A DNA stretch of 64,000 nucleotides from Candidatus Endobugula sertula (lineage in GTDB: Bacteria > Pseudomonadota > Gammaproteobacteria > Pseudomonadales > Cellvibrionaceae). Both the position numbers and the translations under genes were made by a program. Where the stretch lies: the NCBI GenBank assembly GCA_001723645.1, contig MDLC01000001.1, positions 1-64,000 on the forward strand. The letters are read 5' to 3'. Shown here piece after piece: positions 39,171 to 47,832 of this stretch (position 1 is its first letter; each line of letters starts with the position of its first letter). The notes beneath the pieces are model-generated. The model made no database searches and was not told the DNA's origin. It worked only from the letters and a program-made list of their open reading frames with translations.

Positions 39171-39452
39171 ATGTTGATTGTCGTTATCACTGCCTTATTG
39201 GTTTCCATGGTACTTATTTTAGTGCGTTCTTTGCTAGGGCCCACGATTTATGATCGTCTTTTGGCCGTTAATTCCTTTGGAACAAAAGTCATTCTTTTGA
39301 TTGCAGTATATGGTTTCTTTACTGGTCGGCCAGACTTTCTTGATCTAGCCATTGTTTATGCTTTAATCAACTTTATCGGTACGATTGCTGTATTAAAATT
39401 CTTTGAGTATGACGATCTGGGCTCAGTTGATTATCAGGAGGATGACCTGTAA
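39171..39452 (+). CDS. mnhF: Mrp-type antiporter subunit F
   Basis: 93 residues, three membrane helices; RSLLGPTIYDRLLAVNSFGTKV (about 19-40, the MrpF hallmark GPTxxDRLLAxN) and DLAIVYALINFIGTIAVLKF. Two bases after mnhE. MrpF is essential in the heteromeric complex and may form part of the sodium/proton path, as inferred from homologues. Confidence 0.93.
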   Translation: MLIVVITALLVSMVLILVRSLLGPTIYDRLLAVNSFGTKVILLIAVYGFFTGRPDFLDLAIVYALINFIGTIAVLKFFEYDDLGSVDYQEDDL

Positions 39453-39880
39453 TGCTGACGATAGCGAATATATTCAGTGGCGTATTGCTAGTTGTCGGTT
39501 GCCTGTTTGTATTTGCGGGGTCTGTTGGTATGTTACGTATGCCGGATTTATATACTCGGATTCATGCAGCTAGCTTAACCGATACCGGTGGTGCTACCTT
39601 TATTATTTTAGGTCTACTGCTACAGGATATTTTTATTTTTGAAAACGTGATGGCGGGCATTAAACTAGTACTGGTTTTGGTGTTTATTGCTTTTACCGCA
39701 CCTACAGCTTCTCATGCCATTGCTAAAGCTGCATTAATGGGTAAGCTGGTGCCTTGGAGCCAGAATGGTCAATCGGTTATTGAAGAGTCTCTAAGAAGTC
39801 CTGAGTTTTTAGATAGGGATGAGGATAGAGCAGCTGAAGAGATTAAAGGGGGCAATATCAATATGAAGGTCAAAAAATGA
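39452..39880 (+). CDS. mnhG: Mrp-type antiporter subunit G
   Basis: 142 residues, three membrane helices with the family motif GMLRMPDLYTRIHAASLTDTGG (about 26-47) and a charged C-terminal tail. Overlaps mnhF by one base (TAATG) and the next gene by four (ATGA), so translation is coupled. Confidence 0.93.
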   Translation: MLTIANIFSGVLLVVGCLFVFAGSVGMLRMPDLYTRIHAASLTDTGGATFIILGLLLQDIFIFENVMAGIKLVLVLVFIAFTAPTASHAIAKAALMGKLVPWSQNGQSVIEESLRSPEFLDRDEDRAAEEIKGGNINMKVKK

Positions 39881-40473
39881 CTGAACAATTGGTGATCATG
39901 GTATTGCTGTCATTTTTAGTGGTGATTGCCTTTGGTATCATCCTATTAAAAGACTTATTAGTCGCCGTTATTCTCTCTGGAATTTACAGCTTAACGGCAG
40001 CCGCTATTTTTGTTGTCATGGATGCGGTTGATGTTGCTTTTACTGAGGCAGCAGTTGGGGCAGGTGTATCAACTATTTTTTTATTAGGGGCATTAACCTT
40101 AACTCGCCGTCAACAAAAACAACAAAAGCATAATAATTACTTTGCGTTGTTAGTTGTCACCTTAACTGGAGCTTTACTCATTTATGGCACTCTGGATTTG
40201 CCGGGTTATGGTGATGGGCAGTCTATTGCGAATCAGCATCCTCAGTTGGCGCAACACTTTTTACAAAAATCTGAAGATGAAATTGGTATTCCTAATGTAG
40301 TGACATCGGTATTAGCCAGTTATCGAGGCTATGACACCTTAGGTGAAACGGTGGTAGTATTTACTGCAGCAATTGGTGTTTTGAGTTTATTGGGTTTGCG
40401 TCGCCGCAAGCGGGAAGAAGATCCAGAACTGGATGCCAAACGTCAATGCCGTCAACAAAATGAGGAGGTCTGA
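39877..40473 (+). CDS. MrpA C-terminal-like subunit (DUF4040 / MbhD-MbhE type)
   Basis: 198 residues, about five membrane helices. The N-terminal half (LVIMVLLSFLVVIAFGIILLKDLLVAVILSG... FTEAAVGAGVSTIFLLGAL) matches the hydrogen-antiporter DUF4040 domain that is fused to MrpA in Bacillus; the second half (YDTLGETVVVFTAAIGVLSLLGL) resembles the MbhE part. So the piece that is the MrpA C-terminus elsewhere is a separate gene here. ATGA overlap with mnhG, TGATG overlap with mnhB. Confidence 0.85.
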   Translation: MTEQLVIMVLLSFLVVIAFGIILLKDLLVAVILSGIYSLTAAAIFVVMDAVDVAFTEAAVGAGVSTIFLLGALTLTRRQQKQQKHNNYFALLVVTLTGALLIYGTLDLPGYGDGQSIANQHPQLAQHFLQKSEDEIGIPNVVTSVLASYRGYDTLGETVVVFTAAIGVLSLLGLRRRKREEDPELDAKRQCRQQNEEV

Positions 40474-40904
40474 TGGTTAAGGGCTTACAACAACACCATC
40501 GTGTTCTTCAAGTTATCAGTAAATTGTTTATTCCACTGATTTTACTCTTTGCTTTTTATGTTCAATTTCATGGGGACTTTGGGCCTGGTGGTGGGTTTCA
40601 GGCAGGTGTTATATTTGCATCGGCTTTTATATTACACGGCTTAATTTTTGGGGAAGGCAGAACCCGATTAGTGATGCCGCCTTATGTATTACGTTTTCTC
40701 ATGTCGTTTGGTGTGCTGTTGTATGCTGGAACGGGTCTTGTGAGTATCATGATGGGCGGGAATTATCTGGATCATTCGGTATTGTCTGAGGATGCCTTAC
40801 ACGGACAACATTGGGGAATTTTTGCGGTTGAACTGGGAGTTGGCTTTACCGTCACTGCTGTTATGATTACTTTATTCTATTGTTTTTCGAGTACGCGCCC
40901 ATGA
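40473..40904 (+). CDS. mnhB: Mrp-type antiporter subunit B
   Basis: 143 residues, four membrane helices. FIPLILLFAFYVQFHGDFGPGGGFQAGVI (about 17-45) contains the MnhB signature HGxxxPGGGFQAG. Lies in the core of the operon and overlaps the next gene by four bases (ATGA). Confidence 0.94.
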   Translation: MVKGLQQHHRVLQVISKLFIPLILLFAFYVQFHGDFGPGGGFQAGVIFASAFILHGLIFGEGRTRLVMPPYVLRFLMSFGVLLYAGTGLVSIMMGGNYLDHSVLSEDALHGQHWGIFAVELGVGFTVTAVMITLFYCFSSTRP

Positions 40905-41326
40905 AGTACTTAGCGTTATATAACTACTGGATTGTGGTCATTATTATGATGGCTGGTTTTTATATCATGATTGCGCGTCATAATCTGGTGAAAAAAATTA
41001 TTGGTTTAGGGCTTTTCCAAACCGGTATTTTTTATTTTTACGTCAGTTTAGGGAAGGTTGATGGTGGCACTGCCCCCATTTTTGTTGAATCTTTGGAAGC
41101 GCAAGCGACTGTTTATTCTAATCCATTGCCTCATGTATTAATTTTAACGGCTATTGTGGTAGGGGTTGCGACAATGGCGATGGGCTTAGCCCTCATTGTG
41201 CGCATTTATGAAAAGTATGATTCGATAGAAGAAGATGAGATCAAAGCAATTGAGCGACAGCATTGGCAAGAAAATAATGGTGAGTTTGGTATTTCATTGA
41301 CAGCTCCACCAACAGCTTCTTCATAA
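40901..41326 (+). CDS. mnhC: Mrp-type antiporter subunit C (NuoK-like)
   Basis: 141 residues from the ATG at 40901, inside the mnhB stop (ATGA); a TTG seven codons upstream is a weaker choice. Three membrane helices; LGLFQTGIFYFYVSLGKVDGGTAPI and LPHVLILTAIVVGVATMAMGLALIVRIYEKY correspond to the NuoK-like fold, with the Glu/Asp-rich tail cytoplasmic. Related to complex I subunit NuoK, part of the membrane proton path. Confidence 0.93.
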   Translation: MKYLALYNYWIVVIIMMAGFYIMIARHNLVKKIIGLGLFQTGIFYFYVSLGKVDGGTAPIFVESLEAQATVYSNPLPHVLILTAIVVGVATMAMGLALIVRIYEKYDSIEEDEIKAIERQHWQENNGEFGISLTAPPTASS

Positions 41327-41393
41327 ACCGATCATTCATTTGGATTCATCTTAACTTAATAAAAATGATTCAATAAACCATACAATTTATCCT

Positions 41394-42935
41394 ATGTTAA
41401 GTGCTCATCTTCCCGCATTTATTATTGTTCTGCCACTGATGGCGGGTCCATTGTGCGTTATTTCACGTCATTCTTTTATTTCGTGGTTAATTGCTTTGCT
41501 GATTAATATCGTTGTTGTCTTTATGTCTGTTGCGATATTTTTTCAGGTCAGTGATGAGGGGGTGATACGCTATGCTTTGGGGGGGTGGGCTGCACCAACA
41601 GGTATTGAATATTATATTGATACACTCAACGCAACTTTATTGGTTTTAATCACTATTATCAGTCTATGCACTCTGGTCTATTCATTACCTGCGGTTGACC
41701 GTGAAGTGGCTAAGCATCGACATTATCTTTTTTATACTGGCTGGATGTTGTGCTTAACGGGCTTGTTGGGGATAGTGATAACAGGCGATGCTTTTAATGT
41801 ATTTGTTTTTTTAGAAATCTCTTCTCTCTCTATGTATATGCTCATTGCTTTAGGTAGTGAAAGGAGACAAGCGTTGATGGCATCGTTTCGCTACCTGATG
41901 ATGGGAAGTATTGGTGCCTCATTTATTTTGATTGGTATTGGTTTTTTGTATGCGGCCACGGGCACGCTCAATATGATCGGCTTAGCTGAAAGTATTCCTA
42001 ATGTGAGTGATTCTCGCACTGTACTTGTGGCTTTCAGCTTTATTACATTAGGTTTGCTTATTAAAGCAGCAGTATTTCCTGTTTATTCCTGGCTGCCTAA
42101 TGCGTATCAATATGCTCCAACGGCGGTAACCGCATTTTTAGCAGGCACTGTGACTAAAGTGTCCCTTTATATTTTTCTGCGCTTTTTCTTCCAGATGTTT
42201 GGTAGTGATTATAGCTTTGGCAAACTTCTTTTAGGTGAAGTGCTCCTGCCGCTATCTGTGATTGGTTTTTTCGTGATGTCTTTGGTAGCTGTTTTTCAGA
42301 CAGATATCAGACGGATTCTCGCTTACTCCAGTATCGCTCAAGTCGGTTATATTATGGCTGCTATGAGTATGGCCACTCATGAAGGGGTGGCAGCGGCTGT
42401 TGTCCATATTATCAATCATGCCTTTGTTAAAGCGGCACTCTTTGTGGCTGTCGGTTGTATTCTTTATCGCCTGGGTAATGCTCAAGTAACATCAATGGGA
42501 AACTTAATTCGACTCATGCCGTGGACAACCAGTGCGTTTATTGTCGCTGGTTTAAGCTTGATTGGTGTACCGTTAACAGCGGGTTTTGTTAGTAAATGGA
42601 ATCTGGTTAATGCTGCGATAGATATTGGTTGGTGGTCTATTGTTGCGATGGTACTGATCAGCTCTTTACTGGCGATTGTTTACATTGGCAAAGTCATAGA
42701 AGCCTTTTATTTCCAGTCTGCCAGTGAAGAGGTGAGCAACGGCAACCGTGCGATTAAAGATCCACCGTTAATGATGTTAATTCCTTTATGGACATTAATT
42801 ATTATCAGTGTTTATATTGGAATTAATGGTAGTGTCGTCGTGGATATTGCGAATGTAGCAGCACAACAATTGCTCAATGGTTTTGGTGTTTCTCTTGAAA
42901 CGGTTAACACTGTCGTTACAGGGAGCTCAAAATGA
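41394..42935 (+). CDS. mnhD: Mrp-type antiporter subunit D, copy 1 (NuoN/M-like)
   Basis: 513 residues, about 14 membrane helices, proton_antipo_M family. Key charged residues of proton channels are visible: Glu in VFVFLEISSLSMY, Lys in LGLLIKAAVFPVYSWLP (followed by APTAVTAFLAG) and Lys in INHAFVKAALFVA. First of three paralogues in the operon. Starts 67 bases after mnhC, the largest gap in the operon, and overlaps the next gene by four bases. Confidence 0.94.
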   Translation: MLSAHLPAFIIVLPLMAGPLCVISRHSFISWLIALLINIVVVFMSVAIFFQVSDEGVIRYALGGWAAPTGIEYYIDTLNATLLVLITIISLCTLVYSLPAVDREVAKHRHYLFYTGWMLCLTGLLGIVITGDAFNVFVFLEISSLSMYMLIALGSERRQALMASFRYLMMGSIGASFILIGIGFLYAATGTLNMIGLAESIPNVSDSRTVLVAFSFITLGLLIKAAVFPVYSWLPNAYQYAPTAVTAFLAGTVTKVSLYIFLRFFFQMFGSDYSFGKLLLGEVLLPLSVIGFFVMSLVAVFQTDIRRILAYSSIAQVGYIMAAMSMATHEGVAAAVVHIINHAFVKAALFVAVGCILYRLGNAQVTSMGNLIRLMPWTTSAFIVAGLSLIGVPLTAGFVSKWNLVNAAIDIGWWSIVAMVLISSLLAIVYIGKVIEAFYFQSASEEVSNGNRAIKDPPLMMLIPLWTLIIISVYIGINGSVVVDIANVAAQQLLNGFGVSLETVNTVVTGSSK

Positions 42936-44383
42936 ATCCTCTGTTGGCTCTACTACCTCCATTAGCGGCTATTCCTTTCATACTATTTTTTGGTGAACGC
43001 CATAAGAATTTACGTGAGCTGTCGATTTTTATCGCAGGTTTTGTATTGTTGGCCATCAATATTTCTATTTATCAGGATTATCTTGAACATCAGAATGTAA
43101 CCAGCGGTTCCTTAAACATCTTTCAAGGTTTGACGTTGGAATTATATGCTGAGCCTATTGGTATTTTATTTGCGCTATTAGCAAGTTTCTTGTGGGTGGT
43201 GACTACGCTGTATAGTATTGGTTATATGCGAGGTCATCATGAACGATACCAAACACGTTTTTATATTTGTTTTGCCGTGGCCATTGCTTCAGTGATGGCG
43301 GCTGCCTATGCGGGTAATCTACTCACATTGTTTATTGCTTACGAGGCTATTACCCTATCCACCTATCCCTTGGTAACACATGAAGGGACAGAACAGGCAA
43401 AGCGAGCAGGGCGTATTTATTTAGGGTTATTAATGGGAGGATCTATTGCTCTATTATTGCCCGCAATAATCGCTATTTGGTGGTTAACAGGGACTCTGGA
43501 TTTTGTTGCGGGAGGGATTATTCCTGCGGACTTGATGAATCCGATGTGGATGACGGTATTGCTAGCACTTATTGTGTTTGGAACCGGTAAGGCTGCACTG
43601 ATGCCGTTTCATAGCTGGTTACCCAATGCCATGGTTGCACCTACACCGGTGAGTGCTTTGCTACATGCCGTTGCGGTAGTTAAAACGGGAGTGTTTCTCA
43701 TTTTAAAAGTGATAGTGTATATCTTTGGTTTTAATACTCTACAGCAAACTGGGGCTGCGAGCTCATTAGTGACAGTAGCTGCTATCACTATATTGCTTAG
43801 CTCAATGATTGCCATGACGAAAGATAACCTGAAAGCGCGTTTGGCGTATTCAACGATTAGTCAGTTAGCCTATATTGTGCTAGCAGCATTGCTAGCAAAT
43901 TCCGTTGCTGTTAAAGGAGCAGGTTTACATATCATTACCCACGCCTTTGGTAAAATCACGTTGTTTTTTTGTGCGGGTGCTATCATGGTGGCATTACACA
44001 AAAAAATGATTAGTGAATTCGATGGTATTGGTAAGCAGATGCCGTACACTATGGCAGCGTTTTTTATAGCAGCATTAAGTATTATTGGTTTACCCCCACT
44101 GGCGGGTGTGTGGAGTAAATTGGCTATTTCAGAAGGGGCTATGGTGGCTAATGAAATCTGGGTAGTCGGTGTATTAATGCTGAGTTCTTTACTCAACATT
44201 GCTTATTTATTGCCTATCCCCATTCGGGCATTTTTTGCCAAAAGCTCTGAACCGAATCAAGCTACAGAGATTAGGGAGGCTCCGTTGACGTGCTTAATGG
44301 CTATTGCTATTACTATGCTGGGTTGTTTGGTATTTTTCTTTTGGCCAGGGCCAGTACTTGGGTTGTTAGCTTTAGTCCGTTAA
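42932..44383 (+). CDS. Mrp-type antiporter subunit D, copy 2
   Basis: 483 residues, about 14 membrane helices. Same family as copies 1 and 3: Glu in LFIAYEAITLSTYPLV, Lys in GTGKAALMPFHSWLPNAMVAPTPVSALLHAV (key residues G-K and HSWLP), His/Lys in ITHAFGKITLFF. It could play the role of MrpA's N-terminal NuoL-like half. ATGA overlap with copy 1. Confidence 0.93.
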   Translation: MNPLLALLPPLAAIPFILFFGERHKNLRELSIFIAGFVLLAINISIYQDYLEHQNVTSGSLNIFQGLTLELYAEPIGILFALLASFLWVVTTLYSIGYMRGHHERYQTRFYICFAVAIASVMAAAYAGNLLTLFIAYEAITLSTYPLVTHEGTEQAKRAGRIYLGLLMGGSIALLLPAIIAIWWLTGTLDFVAGGIIPADLMNPMWMTVLLALIVFGTGKAALMPFHSWLPNAMVAPTPVSALLHAVAVVKTGVFLILKVIVYIFGFNTLQQTGAASSLVTVAAITILLSSMIAMTKDNLKARLAYSTISQLAYIVLAALLANSVAVKGAGLHIITHAFGKITLFFCAGAIMVALHKKMISEFDGIGKQMPYTMAAFFIAALSIIGLPPLAGVWSKLAISEGAMVANEIWVVGVLMLSSLLNIAYLLPIPIRAFFAKSSEPNQATEIREAPLTCLMAIAITMLGCLVFFFWPGPVLGLLALVR

Positions 44384-44428
44384 TGAGTAGTCATTGTCGA
44401 TCAATAACCATAGAGTTAGAACATCATT

Positions 44429-44734
44429 ATGAACAATGATCATAAACAACCTGATGGATTTTTTTATCAACCGAATACCATACGCTGGATTCTGAGAGCT
44501 TTTTATACGTCATGTATTGTGTTAGTGATTGTTGACTTGGTTGTACATCGTCATATCATTACCTCATTGGAAAAAATACCTGCTTTTTATGCGCTTTATG
44601 GTTTTGTTGCCTGCGTGATTTTGGTATTGATTGCGTCACAGATGCGTAAAGTATTGATGCGTGATGAAGACTATTATTCTCGTCATGAAGAAACGATGGA
44701 ATCCCAAACAGCTGAGGGAGCTGACGATGAATGA
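44429..44734 (+). CDS. Small two-helix membrane protein in the antiporter operon
   Basis: 101 residues with two membrane segments (ILRAFYTSCIVLVIVDLVVH and FYALYGFVACVILVLIASQM) and an acidic C-terminus (ESQTAEGADDE). No named family recognised. It overlaps the third antiporter subunit by eight bases and lies inside the operon, so it is probably an accessory subunit of the complex. Confidence 0.8.
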   Translation: MNNDHKQPDGFFYQPNTIRWILRAFYTSCIVLVIVDLVVHRHIITSLEKIPAFYALYGFVACVILVLIASQMRKVLMRDEDYYSRHEETMESQTAEGADDE

Positions 44735-46427
44735 GTTCGTGTTAAGCTTGCCACCTTTTGCTTGGTTTTTTATCGGCGCTGTTTTATTGTTGGTTTGCCG
44801 AGGGGTTATCGCTTCCGCTATTACGATCATAATGCCTATTGTGAGTTTTATGTTATTGCTGCAATGGGATCATGGAACCGACTATGCCTACCCATTGATG
44901 GGGATGGATTTAACACTCGTTCGAGTTGACCGTCTGAGCTTGCTATTTGCTTATTTATTCCATTTGGCTGCATTGATTGGTGGCATTTTTGCCTTACATG
45001 AAAAAGATAAAGTACAGCAGATTGCTGCCTTGGCTTATGCTGGGAGTGCAATCGGAGCTGTATTTGCGGGTGACTGGATTAGCTTATTTGTTTTTTGGGA
45101 ATTATTGGCTTTAACATCGGTTTTTTTGGTTTGGGCTCGTCGCACATCAGCTAGCTACCACAGTGGTATGCGTTATTTAATCATTCAGGTATTGTCTGGT
45201 GTTTTATTATTTGCAGGGGCTTTGCTGTTAATACGACAAACAGGCAGTATAGCATTTACCGATATCGGGTTGAGTGGTATTGGGGCTTGGTTAATCTTTA
45301 TTGCCTTTGGTATTAAATGTGGCTTTCCCTTTTTTCATAGCTGGATTACTGATGCTTATCCTGAGGCAACCCCCACGGGGACTGTCTTTTTGTGTGCTAT
45401 GACCACGAAGGTTGCGGTTTATGCCTTGGCTCGCAGTTTCGCTGGTGAAGATATACTCGTGACCATTGGTTTGGTTATGGCTTGTTTCCCTATCTTCTTT
45501 GCTGTGATTGAGAATGATCTGCGTCGAGTGCTTGCTTATAGCATGATTAATCAGATCGGTTTTATGGTATGTGGTATTGGTATTGGTACTGAAATGGCGA
45601 TTAATGGGGCTGTGGCTCATGCTTTTAACGATGTGATTTTTAAAGGTCTGTTAATGATGTCGATGGGAGCGGTGTTGTTTCGAGTGGGTCATGTCAAGGG
45701 TTCCCACCTTGGCGGACTCTATCGTAGTATGCCGAAGACCACAATGTGTTGTATTGTGGGCGCTGCATCGATTTCTGCCTTCCCATTGTTTAGTGGTTTT
45801 ATCAGTAAATCGATTATTATGTTGGAGATGCTGGAAGCAGGGCATACCGTTGGTTGGTTACTATTGTTATTTGCTGCTGCTGGTGTGTTTCATCATGCGG
45901 GTATTAAAATCCCTTTCTTTGCCTTTTTTGCTCATGATTCAGGTTTAAAAGTCAAAGAAGCGCCTGCTAATATGTTGATTGCGATGGGCATTGCAGCTAT
46001 TTTATGTATTTTCATTGGTAGCTATCCAAGTTTTCTCTATTCCTTGTTACCTTTTCCCATCCATTATTCTCCTTATGATGTGACCCATGTGTTAACACAA
46101 ATGCAGTTGTTATTCTTCTCTGCGTTAGCCTTTGTTTGGTTAAATTTAAAAGGTTTGTATCCACCAGAATTACCGTCGACAAATATCGATAGTGAATGGT
46201 TGTATCGACGTGTAGCTCCAGCCATTGTGTCTAGGGTTGTTGTTCAGGTTGAGGGTATTTATATCTTGATGAAAACCGCCTTGCTTAAGGCATTAAATCA
46301 TTTGATAATATTGTTATCCTATCTATCTTCACCCCAGTCACCCTTGGCTAGAGCCTGGAGTGTTAATGGCATGTTATTGGCGCTATTAATATTAATGATT
46401 GTTGTGTTGTTATTTAATTATTTTTAG
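44727..46427 (+). CDS. Mrp-type antiporter subunit D, copy 3 (NuoL/M-like)
   Basis: 566 residues from the ATG at 44727 (GGGAG ten bases upstream; MNEFVLSLPP); a longer reading from 44661 lies inside the previous gene. About 14-15 membrane helices; Glu in SLFVFWELLALTSVFLVW, Lys in FGIKCGFPFFHSWITDAYPEATP (key K and HSW), Lys in AFNDVIFKGLLMMSMG. C-terminal extra helices end near LLFNYF. The operon ends here, three bases from the convergent trmA stop. Confidence 0.92.
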   Translation: MNEFVLSLPPFAWFFIGAVLLLVCRGVIASAITIIMPIVSFMLLLQWDHGTDYAYPLMGMDLTLVRVDRLSLLFAYLFHLAALIGGIFALHEKDKVQQIAALAYAGSAIGAVFAGDWISLFVFWELLALTSVFLVWARRTSASYHSGMRYLIIQVLSGVLLFAGALLLIRQTGSIAFTDIGLSGIGAWLIFIAFGIKCGFPFFHSWITDAYPEATPTGTVFLCAMTTKVAVYALARSFAGEDILVTIGLVMACFPIFFAVIENDLRRVLAYSMINQIGFMVCGIGIGTEMAINGAVAHAFNDVIFKGLLMMSMGAVLFRVGHVKGSHLGGLYRSMPKTTMCCIVGAASISAFPLFSGFISKSIIMLEMLEAGHTVGWLLLLFAAAGVFHHAGIKIPFFAFFAHDSGLKVKEAPANMLIAMGIAAILCIFIGSYPSFLYSLLPFPIHYSPYDVTHVLTQMQLLFFSALAFVWLNLKGLYPPELPSTNIDSEWLYRRVAPAIVSRVVVQVEGIYILMKTALLKALNHLIILLSYLSSPQSPLARAWSVNGMLLALLILMIVVLLFNYF

Positions 46428-46430
46428 CAC

Positions 46431-47528
46431 TTATTTCTTTTTTAAAATAACCCCTGCTTCTAAATGTTCAGTATAGGGGAACTGATCGAAGGCTGCCAGT
46501 GCTTCAATATTGTGAGTGCGACAGAGAGAATCTAGATTGTTGATCAAGGTCTTAGGGTTGCAGGAGATATAAATAATGTTTTCAAAGCGTTTTATCATTT
46601 CAATAGTACCGTCATCCAAACCGGCCCGAGGCGGGTCTACGAAAACGGTTGAAAAGTGATAACTTTCCAAATCATATTCTTTTAATCGCCTAAATGGACG
46701 TATTTTATCTATTGCTAAGGAAAAGTCTTCGCTGGACATTCTCAGAATTGAAACGTTATCAATATTGTTTTTTTGAATATTTTTCTGTGCAGAATGAACA
46801 GACGATTTTGAAACTTCAGTGGCAATAACACGATTAAAATTTTGCGATAAAGGCAAGGTGAAATTACCGTTGCCACAATAAAGTTCTAATAAGTCACCGT
46901 GGTTATTTTTACTATTATTCACCGCCCATGCTAACATCTTTTCGCATACTTTGGCATTAGGCTGGGTAAAACTACCTTCATTTTGCTGGTAATAAAATAT
47001 TTTTCCATTGACAGTCAGTTCTTCATTGACAAAATCTCGGTCTAGTATCATTTTTTGCTTGCGGCTACGGCCAATAATGTTGATACCGAGTTTATCCTTG
47101 ATGGGAGATATGGTATGAACCCATTGTTCATTCAATGATTTATGATAAATCAATGACACTAAGGTATCATTTGTTTGTGTGGTTAAAAACTCAATCTGGA
47201 AAAGTTTTTTACGTAACATCTCATGTTGGGTAATTTCTGCCATGACTAGTGGCATTAATTGATTGATCGATTGAGCCGCCACTGGAAACTTTTCTAAAAA
47301 CACAGGCTCTTTCTTGTTTTTGTCGTACATAGCATAATGGCTGGTATTACCTGTATGCCAGACTTTAAACTCTGCCCGCATTCTATAGTAACAGTGTGGT
47401 GAGTTGTAAACAGCTATATGATCGACATTCATATTATGATTCAACTGTGTAAGCTGGTCTTTGAAGATATTGACTTTGTTATCAAGCTGTTGTTGATATT
47501 GGTCTGGATAAGTTGAAAATGGTTTCAT
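46431..47528 (-). CDS. trmA: tRNA (uracil-5-)-methyltransferase
   Basis: 365 residues, the TrmA rather than RlmD length. Uses S-adenosylmethionine to make ribothymidine at U54 of tRNAs. SAM motif LLELYCGNGNFTLPL (about 215-229), VIATEVSKSSV, motif IV FVDPPRAGLDDG (about 300) and YISCNPKTL with the nucleophilic Cys (about 327), plus catalytic Glu near the end (YTEHLEAGVIL). Tail to tail with the antiporter operon (three-base gap). It is the last core gene before the polyketide region. Confidence 0.96.
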   Translation of the reverse strand: MKPFSTYPDQYQQQLDNKVNIFKDQLTQLNHNMNVDHIAVYNSPHCYYRMRAEFKVWHTGNTSHYAMYDKNKKEPVFLEKFPVAAQSINQLMPLVMAEITQHEMLRKKLFQIEFLTTQTNDTLVSLIYHKSLNEQWVHTISPIKDKLGINIIGRSRKQKMILDRDFVNEELTVNGKIFYYQQNEGSFTQPNAKVCEKMLAWAVNNSKNNHGDLLELYCGNGNFTLPLSQNFNRVIATEVSKSSVHSAQKNIQKNNIDNVSILRMSSEDFSLAIDKIRPFRRLKEYDLESYHFSTVFVDPPRAGLDDGTIEMIKRFENIIYISCNPKTLINNLDSLCRTHNIEALAAFDQFPYTEHLEAGVILKKK

Positions 47529-47664
47529 GGAATAAAATAAATGAAGTTAGTGGCGGCTTAATAGTCGAGATTATAAGGTATTTATACTAATAAGGCACTT
47601 GAAAAAATATCTGGTGATTTAAGCACTTCGGAAACAGGGAGCTTCCACAGAAAATTGTTCCTAA

Positions 47665-47832
47665 ATGGCATCGTATAATCAGTCGATGAATAAAAAAATA
47701 TATAAAGCCGAGAGTTCATTAAGAGAGTATGAACTCTATGAGAGCACTCACTTTAGTAGTGGTTTAACATTCTTCACGGTGAATGAATTGAATAAAACCA
47801 AGGTTTTTCGCGGTTTTTACTGGTTTAATTGA
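47665..47832 (+). CDS. Possible 55-residue protein between trmA and the HMGS gene
   Basis: Open frame from ATG 47665 (or ATG 47686, MNKKIYKAES) to TGA 47830-47832, hydrophilic then aromatic-rich (FRGFYWFN end). No ribosome site is visible and it overlaps the 3' end of the minus-strand HMGS gene by eight bases. A 9-bp inverted repeat (AGAGTTCAT/ATGAACTCT, 47711-47737) lies within it. Could be chance; no family recognised. Confidence 0.2.
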   Translation: MASYNQSMNKKIYKAESSLREYELYESTHFSSGLTFFTVNELNKTKVFRGFYWFN

